NCBI GenBank assembly: GCA_027082895.1
Contig: JALWTJ010000250.1
Span: forward strand, 1-6,091
Origin: Hyphomicrobiales bacterium
GTDB taxonomy: Bacteria; Pseudomonadota; Alphaproteobacteria; Rhizobiales; Devosiaceae
DNA length: 6,091 nucleotides
Direction of reading: 5' to 3'
How positions within the stretch are numbered: position 1 is the stretch's first letter; each line of letters opens with the position of its first letter. Shown here one piece after another: positions 1 to 6,063 of this stretch. Position numbers and translations under genes: made by a program. The notes beneath the pieces were generated by a model. It had not been told where the DNA came from. It was given only the letters and a program-made list of their open reading frames with translations, and did no database searches.

Positions 1-1207
1 CATCATCATTTGCAAACAGGCCTGCATAGTCCTGGCCCAGTGCGACCATGATGGCCCCGGTCAGGGTTGCCAGATTGACCATGAACCGCGGCGCAAAACG
101 CTCCTGCGTGTACCAGAGCAGATCCGCCAGCACCATGCGCCCCTCACAATCGGTGTTGACCACCTCGATGGTGGTGCCGGACATGGCGGGAATGATGTCC
201 CCGGGACGATAGGCATTGCCGTCGGGCATGTTTTCAACCAGCCCGATCACCCCCACGGCATTGCACCGGGCCTTTCTCAGAGCAAGGGCCTTCATCAGTC
301 CGGTTACCGCCGCTGCGCCGGCCATGTCCGCCTTCATGTTCTGCATGGAGCCGGCCGGCTTGATGGAAATGCCGCCGGTGTCAAACACCACGCCCTTGCC
401 GACAAAGGCGACAGGATCATCACCGCGGCGCCCCCCCTGCCATTGCATCACGGCCACGCGGGCGGGACGGGCCGCCCCCCTTGCAACGGCAAGCAGGGCG
501 CCCATGCCCAGCTTTTCCAACCGCGCGGCGTCCAGTATCTCGACCTTGACACCCAGTTTCTCCAGTGCCCGGGCCTTTTCGGCGAACTCTTGCGGCCCCA
601 GAACATTAGGGGGCTCATGGACCAGATCACGCGCCAGCAGCGTGCCCTGAACGCTGGCCATGGCCGATGCCAGCAGGCGATCCGTGGCAGCCTTGTCGTC
701 GACTACGAGGTTCAGGGTCAAGCGGTCGCGGTCTGCCCCGTTCCCGTCGTCCTCGTCCTGCCCTGTCTTGTACTTGTCGAACCTGTAATGGCGCAGATGC
801 ATGCCCGCCATCATGTGGGCCACCGCCTCCGGAGGCATCCCCGTATCCGACAGGACAAGGGTGGCGCTGTCCCCGGGCAGGCGCCCGAGCACCCCCATCA
901 GCTTGCCCCCCATATCCTGACAGAGGGTACGGGTGGCGGGCATATCGGTCACCGCATCCGGATCCCCCAGACCGAAAACGACCAGGCGGTCAGCCCGTAC
1001 GCCGGTGGGCGCCAGCAGGCTGAAACTTTGCCCCAAGGTGCCCGAAAAGTCGGCAGCCTGTGCCAGCTTCTTCCATTTCCGGCCCGTGCTTTCCAGCAGA
1101 TCCTTTGCAACGCCCCGGGGCGCTTTTCCTTCGGCAGCGAACAGGACCATGGTTGCCGTGGCAGCAGGAATGGTTCGAGACGTCTTGATAAGCAATTGTT
1201 CGGTCAT
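1..1207 (-). CDS. pepA: Leucyl aminopeptidase PepA (peptidase family M17), 3' end cut by window edge
   Basis: Cytosolic dinuclear-metal exopeptidase that removes N-terminal residues, notably leucine, from peptides. Reading the minus strand from ATG at 1207-1205 gives about 402 uninterrupted codons (start MTEQLLIKTSRT) running off the left edge; family members are about 500 residues, so roughly the last 100 are missing. The N-terminal regulatory-type domain spans about residues 1-180 and includes the family motif HYRFDKYKT followed by a short acidic linker. The catalytic domain carries GKGVVFDTGGISIKP (about 270-284), MKADMAGAA, and NTDCEGRM (351-358). By alignment to the known E. coli and bovine enzymes the metal ligands are K271, D276, D294, D353 and E355, and the catalytic pair is K283 and R357; all are present. 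The signature is usually NTDAEGRL, so C354 and M358 are variants. The Shine-Dalgarno is weak (GGA six bases before ATG). The gene is divergent from lptF. E. coli PepA also binds DNA as a transcription factor; nothing here tests that. Confidence 0.96.
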   Translation of the reverse strand, partial: MTEQLLIKTSRTIPAATATMVLFAAEGKAPRGVAKDLLESTGRKWKKLAQAADFSGTLGQSFSLLAPTGVRADRLVVFGLGDPDAVTDMPATRTLCQDMGGKLMGVLGRLPGDSATLVLSDTGMPPEAVAHMMAGMHLRHYRFDKYKTGQDEDDGNGADRDRLTLNLVVDDKAATDRLLASAMASVQGTLLARDLVHEPPNVLGPQEFAEKARALEKLGVKVEILDAARLEKLGMGALLAVARGAARPARVAVMQWQGGRRGDDPVAFVGKGVVFDTGGISIKPAGSMQNMKADMAGAAAVTGLMKALALRKARCNAVGVIGLVENMPDGNAYRPGDIIPAMSGTTIEVVNTDCEGRMVLADLLWYTQERFAPRFMVNLATLTGAIMVALGQDYAGLFANDD

Positions 1208-1233
1208 GATAAATCCATGTCTTGATATGTCAT
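1204..1233 (-). other. Possible 9-codon leader ORF overlapping the pepA start (ATGA)
   Basis: On the minus strand ATG at 1233-1231 opens a nine-residue frame (MTYQDMDLS) whose TGA stop overlaps the pepA ATG in an ATGA junction (1207-1204). Such a junction could couple pepA translation to a leader peptide. No strong ribosome site precedes it (AAGAG is about 13 bases upstream), so it may be chance. I include it because the overlap is exact. Confidence 0.2.
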
Positions 1234-1248
1234 CTTGCGATGTATCTC
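1222..1248 (+). promoter_or_regulatory. Weak sigma70-like promoter candidate for lptF operon
   Basis: TTGATA (1222-1227) matches five of six bases of the -35 consensus. TATCTC (1243-1248) is a poor -10 (three of six), with a short 15-base spacer. If used, it would leave a leader of about 200 bases before lptF. The call rests only on motif resemblance. Confidence 0.18.
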
Positions 1249-1260
1249 TTTCGTCGGTAC

Positions 1261-1274
1261 CCACGTCCCCGTGG
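1261..1274. repeat. Inverted repeat CCACG-TCCC-CGTGG upstream of pepA
   Basis: A perfect 5-bp inverted repeat with a 4-base spacer lies 54-67 bases upstream of the pepA start codon, in the region where a leftward promoter or operator would lie. It is short enough to arise by chance in GC-rich DNA. No regulator family is implied. Confidence 0.35.
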
Positions 1275-1408
1275 CAGAAGGGCAACGGGTTCGGCCCGTG
1301 GGCGCACCGCCCGAAGCTGCAGGGTCCGCCAAACGGGTGAGCGGGTCAATAGGAGAGCGTGGCGTTTCGGGGTCATTGTGCACAGGAAAGGGGCCCGCAT
1401 CGGAAAAA

Positions 1409-1426
1409 GGGAACAGACTCGTTCCC
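1409..1426. repeat. Inverted repeat GGGAAC-N6-GTTCCC upstream of lptF, GANTC in the spacer
   Basis: Perfect 6-bp arms (1409-1414 and 1421-1426) flank the spacer AGACTC, which contains a GANTC site (1416-1420). It lies 31 bases upstream of the chosen lptF start. It could be an operator or a leader hairpin. It resembles but does not match LexA boxes: the alphaproteobacterial LexA site is a GTTC-N7-GTTC direct repeat, whereas this is GAAC-N6-GTTC inverted. Confidence 0.45.
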
Positions 1427-1457
1427 GCCGGGGTGCGTGGCAAGAGTTGACGGGGCC

Positions 1458-2627
1458 ATGAAGCGATGGTTTGAATGGCACATGAGTCAGTTAACCCGTT
1501 ATCTTGTCGTGCGATTTTCCACCGGGGGGCTGGCCCTGTTCATCATGGCGACATTGCTGGTCCTGCTGATCCAGATGCTCCGGCTGTTTGACCTGGTAAC
1601 GGAAAAGGGACAGGGGCTGTGGACCCTGTTCGGCCAATCCCTGCTCACGACCCCTCCCCTGTCCCGGCAGATCCTTTACATCTGCATGGGGGTAGGACTT
1701 GCCCGCGCCCTTGGCGCCCTGCAGGCATCGCGCGAACTGCACACCATTCACATCACGCGCCGCGTTCGTGCCATCTGGTCCGCACTGGGGATATTCGGAA
1801 TGACCGGCGCCTTGCTGGCCCTGCTCATTTCCAACTGGGCGGAGCCCGTTGCGCGGCGCACTGCCAGCCTGTGGTCGGCGGAAATCGCGGTGGACCTGCT
1901 CAGCCAGACACTGACGCCGGGCCGGTTCACCGATGTGACAGACGGGCTGGTCATTCGCATCGGCGGGCGGGACGGTACCGGGATCATCACCGATTTCTTT
2001 GCCGACGACCGACGCGACCCGGACCTGCACCGCACCTATATTGCCAAAAGCGCAGAAATCGTGGCGGGAACCGACGGGTTCCAGATATCCCTTCGGGAGG
2101 GGCGCCTGCAGGCGGAAAAGCCGGATGGGGAATTTACCGAAGTGGAATTCGGCCGTTACGATCTGGCCATCGACAAACTGACGGACCCGGTGCAGCTGTC
2201 CGACCCGCTCTCGCAGCGGGACAGTCTGACGCTTGTTTCCCAGGCGTTGCGCTCGGGAGAATTTTCCTTCGACGTGGTTCACGAACTTGCCAACCGCCTG
2301 TCGGAAGCGCCCCGGGTGCTGGCGCTGGTCTTTCTGATCGGTGCCATCTGGGCCTTCCCCCACGGGCGGCGGGGGCGCACCTACTTTCCGCCGGAACTGA
2401 TCGTGGTCATGGTCGCCTTCGCGGAACGTTCCTTTTCCAATTTCGAGGCCCGGTTCAGCCCTTGGGGGTTCCTTTCCGGCCCGGCGCTGATGTTCGGGGC
2501 CGGGTTGCTGATCCTGCTGCTGCACCTGTTTCCGGGCAGAATTGGCGGGGGAACATATGTGCGGGCACTCCAGGGGGCACTGCTGGCGGGCGCGAAGGCG
2601 TTTGGAGGGAAAGGAAAGAGCCCATGA
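1458..2627 (+). CDS. lptF: LPS export ABC transporter permease LptF
   Basis: Inner-membrane subunit of LptB2FG, which uses ATP hydrolysis by LptB to lift LPS out of the inner membrane and pass it to LptC. The 389-residue product has YjgP/YjgQ-family architecture: TM1 about 22-45, TM2 about 64-88, TM3 about 106-128, a periplasmic beta-jellyroll region about 135-255, and three C-terminal membrane segments (about 284-302, 310-326, 337-359). Family landmarks are QMLRLFDLVTEKG after TM1 and E93 in SRELHTIHI, the position of the coupling-helix glutamate that contacts LptB in E. coli (E84). The segment after E93 lacks the usual (A/C)SG-S loop. Start choice: ATG 1458 is preceded by AAGAG 11 bases upstream; ATG 1482 (MSQLTRYLVVRF) is equally plausible, and upstream extension to 1359 gives an atypical hydrophilic tail. 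The stop overlaps the lptG start. Identity is firm; the exact start is not. Confidence 0.93.
   Translation: MKRWFEWHMSQLTRYLVVRFSTGGLALFIMATLLVLLIQMLRLFDLVTEKGQGLWTLFGQSLLTTPPLSRQILYICMGVGLARALGALQASRELHTIHITRRVRAIWSALGIFGMTGALLALLISNWAEPVARRTASLWSAEIAVDLLSQTLTPGRFTDVTDGLVIRIGGRDGTGIITDFFADDRRDPDLHRTYIAKSAEIVAGTDGFQISLREGRLQAEKPDGEFTEVEFGRYDLAIDKLTDPVQLSDPLSQRDSLTLVSQALRSGEFSFDVVHELANRLSEAPRVLALVFLIGAIWAFPHGRRGRTYFPPELIVVMVAFAERSFSNFEARFSPWGFLSGPALMFGAGLLILLLHLFPGRIGGGTYVRALQGALLAGAKAFGGKGKSP
2611..2620 (+). promoter_or_regulatory. Ribosome binding site deciding the lptG start
   Basis: AAGGAAAGAG lies inside the last codons of lptF; its AAGGA core (2611-2615) sits eight bases before the ATG at 2624. 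It fixes the lptG start within a reading frame that stays open far upstream (to about 1619) by chance. Confidence 0.65.
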
Positions 2628-3700
2628 TTCCGCGATTGGACATGTTCATCTCCATGCGCATCATGAGCCGGGTTCTGGGGGTCATTCTCCTGTTCTCGTT
2701 TCTCATCTTTTTGTCCGAATCCCTTGATTCGGGTCGATTTTCCCGAATCTCTGCCATCAGCGGTCCGTCGGTGGCGTGGCTGGCTGTCCTTACGGCAACC
2801 ATTCGCTGGAGCATCAAGACCCTGTCCATCACGGTGCTAATCGGTTCCATCGTTGCCCTGCTGGAATTCCAGAACTACCGGGAATTCGTAATCATGAAGG
2901 CCAGTGGCGTCTCCATCTGGCGCATCCTGCGCGGCCCCGTTGTTGCCATGCTGGTGTTCGGAGTGCTGGTGACGACGCTTGCCGAAGGGGTTTCCACGCG
3001 CATCAACCGGGAAATCAATCCCACCCCTCCCGGCCTTGGCGGGGGCATTTCGCGCGCCACCAGCGACATCTGGTTGCAACAGGAGGGGGAAGATGGCCCC
3101 TACAAGGTTCTTGCGGGCAGCACCCGCGAAAACGGCACGGTGCTGCATGATGTGGAGATATTTCCCGAAACCGCAGGGGATATTCGCCGGATACGGGCGG
3201 AACGGGCGGACCTTGCGCCGGGAAAATGGATATTGATCAATCCGGTTCTGACCCATGCCGATGGCAGCCGGGAAATGCTGGAGCGATTCGAACTGGCGAC
3301 CCGTTCCAATGCGGCGGACCTGCGCGTCACCCTGGGTTCAACGGAAGATTTCACCTATTTCGAATTGATCGACGTGCTGGCATCCGGGGTCAATGACCCG
3401 GCAATCCGTGCCGCTGCGGCAACACGTCTGGCAAAACTGACGTCGCTGCCTTTATTGCTTGTTGGTTCTTTGTTAATTGCGTTTGCATTTACCGCCGGTT
3501 ATCGGCGGGGCGGTGCATTTGGAATGACCATCATCTATGGTATCATAATTGGCTTTGTTGTGTTTGTTGTCACCGAGATGGCCGATCGGGCAGGATCATC
3601 CGGTGTTCTGGACCCGGCATTCGCAACCTGGGGACCGGCATGGGTCTCGGTTCTGATCGGACTGAGCGTGCTGCTGCAAAAGGAAGACGGGCAATTGTAA
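2624..3700 (+). CDS. lptG: LPS export ABC transporter permease LptG
   Basis: Partner of LptF in the inner-membrane LptB2FG complex. The 358-residue product begins MIPRLDMFISMRIMSRVLG and has TM1 about 14-32, TM2 about 49-80, TM3 about 103-122, a periplasmic jellyroll region about 125-255, and C-terminal segments about 272-292, 299-317 and 336-352. The coupling helix after TM2 reads REFVIMKASGVS (86-97), with E87 at the place of E. coli LptG E88 and the full family ASGVS loop. DIWLQQ (148-153) opens the periplasmic domain as in other LptG proteins. The start follows a good ribosome site and overlaps the lptF stop as ATGA, so the two are probably co-translated at matched levels. The frame is open upstream of the start, but that part is the shadow of lptF. 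Codons 277-289 and 304-317 are markedly AT-rich compared with the rest. Confidence 0.95.
   Translation: MIPRLDMFISMRIMSRVLGVILLFSFLIFLSESLDSGRFSRISAISGPSVAWLAVLTATIRWSIKTLSITVLIGSIVALLEFQNYREFVIMKASGVSIWRILRGPVVAMLVFGVLVTTLAEGVSTRINREINPTPPGLGGGISRATSDIWLQQEGEDGPYKVLAGSTRENGTVLHDVEIFPETAGDIRRIRAERADLAPGKWILINPVLTHADGSREMLERFELATRSNAADLRVTLGSTEDFTYFELIDVLASGVNDPAIRAAAATRLAKLTSLPLLLVGSLLIAFAFTAGYRRGGAFGMTIIYGIIIGFVVFVVTEMADRAGSSGVLDPAFATWGPAWVSVLIGLSVLLQKEDGQL
2726..2749. repeat. 8-bp inverted repeat within lptG, arms containing GANTC
   Basis: GATTCGGG (2726-2733) and CCCGAATC (2742-2749) are perfect inverted copies separated by the AT-rich spacer TCGATTTT. Each arm carries a GANTC site and a third lies just upstream at 2717-2721. 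It lies in the segment coding LDSGRFSRIS after TM1. It may fold in the mRNA or be a protein-binding site. Confidence 0.55.
3492..3508. repeat. GC-rich hairpin CCGCCG-N5-CGGCGG in an AT-rich part of lptG
   Basis: Perfect 6-bp arms with the loop GTTAT form a strong potential stem, standing out between two AT-rich stretches (3451-3490 and 3531-3570). It codes TAGYRRGG at the cytoplasmic turn between two membrane helices. No run of T follows, so it is not a standard terminator. Confidence 0.4.
3519..3546 (+). promoter_or_regulatory. Possible internal promoter for lptD inside lptG
   Basis: TTGGAA (3519-3524; four of six to the -35 consensus) and TATCAT (3541-3546; five of six to the -10) are separated by 16 bases in an AT-rich stretch about 150 bp before the lptD start. 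It could give lptD extra transcription independent of lptFG. The call rests on motif resemblance and base composition only. Confidence 0.25.
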
Positions 3701-6063
3701 TGCGTCAGGGCGTCGTCAATTTCCAGAGACAGACCGTCACCGGCGGTTCGGCCGCGCCGGGCAGAGCGCCGGGTTCCCTTGGCCTCGCGCTGATCATGGC
3801 CGGTATGCTGATGCTTGGTGCCGCGCCCGCCCGCGCGCAGGCGCTGGGGCCATTTTTCGGCATTGACAACCAGGTCACGAGCCAGTCGGAAAAGGTGCGC
3901 CTGCTGCCGGAGGATTTTTTTTCCAGCTTTCCCACCTCGCGGGCGGAAAACATCGCGGTGGAGGCGGACACGCTGGTCTATGACGCGGACAGGAACCGGA
4001 TCACCGCCGCGGGCAATGTAAAGATGGCCTATCAGGGCTATCTGGCATCGGCAGACCAGGCCGTTTACAACCGTACGACGGGCGACCTTGACCTGATCGG
4101 CAACGCGGTGGTGCGGGATCCCGAGCAGGTGGTCTATACGGGCGACAAGATCGCTGTCACGGGGGACTTCAAGCGGGCTTTCGTGCAGGGGCTGGAAATG
4201 CAGACCGCCGATGGCGCGCTGATCACCGCAGACAGCGCAGACTACAAGAACAAGGTCGAAGCCGTCCTGAACAATGGCTCCTATGCCCCTTGTGGCTATT
4301 GCATCGACAGCAAGGGACGCCGGATCGGCTGGCGAATCCGGGCAACGAAAATCGTCCTCAATGATGCGGAACAGACCCTTTACATGGAAATGCCGCAACT
4401 CGAATTGCTGGGGCAGCCCATTGCCAGCATCCCCTTTCTGTGGATGCCTGACCCGACCAATCCACGCGCGGCCGGCTTCCGCTTCCCGAAATTCGACTAT
4501 TCGCAGGATTATGGTGCACGGATCGCGGTGCCCTATTTCTATCCGCTGAGCCCCACCACGGACCTGTGGCTGACGCCAATGCTGATGTCCCGCCAGATCT
4601 TCATGCTGGACGGGGAAATAACACAGAAATTCGATGCGGGCACGGCCAGTATCCGGGCGGCGGGCCTCTACCAGGTGGACAGGAGCGCCTTTACCGGCGA
4701 GGCAGGCGACAGGGACTGGCGCGGCGCCATCCAGACGTCGGGAAGCTTCACCCCGGCCCCGCAATGGCGGGCGGGTTGGTCCTATGTGGCGTTCAGCGAT
4801 CCCGCCTTCATCCCTGACTATCAGCTCAAGGGATTCGACCTGATCAACGACATTTATGTTCAGCACCTGAGCGACAACATCTTCATGGATGCGCGGCTGC
4901 AGGAATTTGTCGTTTCCGGCAATGTCCTTCCTTCCAGCCAGCAGCAGCAGGCCCGCACGCTGCCCCTGATGCGCTATGATCAGGTGCTGGAACTGGGCGG
5001 GGACAACGGACAGGTGGCCATCACCGCCAACCTGCTGGGAATCAACCGGCAGGCAGACCACACAGGAGTAGTTGGCGGGGTTCCCTTCACCTATGGCACG
5101 GCGGGCAACAAGGTTCATGCCAGCGCCCAGGCCCTGTGGTCCCGGCAGTGGATCACCCCGATCGGCGCCACCATCACGCCTTTTGTCGGCGGGCGGCTGG
5201 ATGCCGCCTATTACGACGGCACATCCGCCCTTGATCCGGTTGCCGCCACCCTGTTCAGCGCCACCCCGATCGCGGCGCTGGATATGCGCTTTGCGTTCAT
5301 CGGCACCGATGGGCGCAACACCCACCTGTTCGAGCCCATCGCGCAACTGGTTTACAGGGGCAGCTCCAGCACCCTGCCGGGCATTCACAATGACGATGGA
5401 CAGGGGCTGGTCTTTGAAGATGCCAACCTGTTCAGTTTCAACAGGTTCAACGGACGCGACCGGCAGGAAACGGGATTGCGACTGAATGTGGGCGGCCAGT
5501 ACATGGCCAATTTCGCAGATGGAAGCTGGCTGCGCCTGATCGGCGGGCAATCGTTCCAGCTGGCCGGTGTCAACAGTTACTCCGTGTTCGACAGCGCCCA
5601 GACCGGCGCCGCAAGCGGGCTGGATGGTGCCGCCTCCTTCCTCGTGGCGGGCTTTCAGGCCGCGTTCGGCCCCGGCGCGGACGTGGCGGGAAAGATGGAG
5701 TTTGATCCGGCAGCACGGGTGGTCAGCCGGGCGGTACTGGCCGCGGAAGCCAATATTTCAGGCTTTACACTGAGCAGCGAATACAATTTCCAGATTGCCC
5801 GGCCGGCCCTTGGTATCGGAACGAACACCCACACCCTTGCCGCGACCGTGGGCGTGCCGGTGGCCGACTACTGGACCGTGACGGCCGGGGCCAACTACAA
5901 TATCGAGGCCATGGACTGGACCTCTGCCACCCTGGGTGCAACATATGATGATTCCTATCTCTCCTATGGCGCCACCTACACCGCCAATCACACGGTGGGC
6001 AGTTCCACCATCGACCACAGGTTTTCCGTAAACTTCAACCTGAAGGGGCTTGGCGGCCTCTAG
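3700..6063 (+). CDS. lptD: LPS-assembly outer membrane protein LptD (OstA/Imp)
   Basis: Outer-membrane translocon that, plugged by LptE, takes LPS from the periplasmic bridge and inserts it into the outer leaflet. The product is 787 residues, near the usual family size. A hydrophobic stretch at about 27-42 ending APARA gives a signal peptide with likely cleavage after A46; its N-region is unusually long. The LptA-like beta-jellyroll (OstA_N) domain covers about 82-190 (ENIAVEADTLVYDADRNRI, ITAAGNV, ALITADSADY). The LptD barrel follows with family landmarks WRIRATKIVLNDAEQTLYME (211-230), IPFLWMPDPTNPRAAGFRFP (244-263) and VPYFYPLSPTTDLWLTP, and ends in the strand HRFSVNFNLKGLGGL. The only cysteines are C198 and C201 in APCGYC; the C-terminal pair used for disulfides in E. 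coli is absent. The start overlaps the lptG stop (TAATG). AGGAAG lies 13 bases upstream, rather far, so translational coupling to lptG is likely. Last gene in the window; surA is the usual follower. Confidence 0.96.
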   Translation: MRQGVVNFQRQTVTGGSAAPGRAPGSLGLALIMAGMLMLGAAPARAQALGPFFGIDNQVTSQSEKVRLLPEDFFSSFPTSRAENIAVEADTLVYDADRNRITAAGNVKMAYQGYLASADQAVYNRTTGDLDLIGNAVVRDPEQVVYTGDKIAVTGDFKRAFVQGLEMQTADGALITADSADYKNKVEAVLNNGSYAPCGYCIDSKGRRIGWRIRATKIVLNDAEQTLYMEMPQLELLGQPIASIPFLWMPDPTNPRAAGFRFPKFDYSQDYGARIAVPYFYPLSPTTDLWLTPMLMSRQIFMLDGEITQKFDAGTASIRAAGLYQVDRSAFTGEAGDRDWRGAIQTSGSFTPAPQWRAGWSYVAFSDPAFIPDYQLKGFDLINDIYVQHLSDNIFMDARLQEFVVSGNVLPSSQQQQARTLPLMRYDQVLELGGDNGQVAITANLLGINRQADHTGVVGGVPFTYGTAGNKVHASAQALWSRQWITPIGATITPFVGGRLDAAYYDGTSALDPVAATLFSATPIAALDMRFAFIGTDGRNTHLFEPIAQLVYRGSSSTLPGIHNDDGQGLVFEDANLFSFNRFNGRDRQETGLRLNVGGQYMANFADGSWLRLIGGQSFQLAGVNSYSVFDSAQTGAASGLDGAASFLVAGFQAAFGPGADVAGKMEFDPAARVVSRAVLAAEANISGFTLSSEYNFQIARPALGIGTNTHTLAATVGVPVADYWTVTAGANYNIEAMDWTSATLGATYDDSYLSYGATYTANHTVGSSTIDHRFSVNFNLKGLGGL

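Larger units (their letters stand above)
1208..1457. other. Divergent intergenic region between pepA and lptF
   Basis: This 250-bp gap must hold the promoters of both pepA (leftward) and the lptFG-lptD operon (rightward). I see two perfect short inverted repeats (1261-1274 and 1409-1426), an 8-bp palindrome TGTGCACA (1377-1384), and a weak sigma70-like pair for the rightward operon (1222-1248). No tRNA, riboswitch, terminator or convincing small gene is visible. The open frames crossing it are unremarkable and read into the neighbouring genes or their antisense strand. Confidence 0.7.

Noticed and set aside
443..1225. 260-codon plus-strand frame opposite pepA
   Set aside because: PepA motifs on the other strand are complete and in order, so this frame is a shadow of the partial pepA gene.
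1298..1322. TTCGG...CCGAA partial inverted repeat in the intergenic region
   Set aside because: Only five pairs with a long spacer; expected by chance in GC-rich DNA.
1359..1457. 33-residue N-terminal extension of LptF
   Set aside because: The added residues are basic and polar, lack family similarity, and contain the inverted repeat at 1409-1426; starting at 1458 or 1482 gives a normal LptF N-terminus.
1491..2525. 344-codon open frame on the minus strand opposite lptF
   Set aside because: Antisense shadow: very rich in Q, G, P and R, with no recognisable domain, lying across clear LptF helices.
1619..2623. Long N-terminal extension of LptG
   Set aside because: The upstream open frame overlaps lptF out of frame, is hydrophilic and low complexity, and a good ribosome site precedes ATG 2624 with a typical LptG N-terminus.
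2862..2887. GGAATTC repeated about 20 bases apart in lptG
   Set aside because: Explained by the coding of two EF dipeptides (LEFQNYREF) in the conserved coupling helix.
3909..3922. Terminator or attenuator at the T8 tract in lptD
   Set aside because: No stable GC stem lies directly before the T run; only a few bases could pair.
3535..5550. 671-codon open frame on the minus strand opposite lptD
   Set aside because: It is antisense to a well-recognised LptD; its translation has no family motifs or membrane/domain structure and looks like the mirror of GC-rich codon use.
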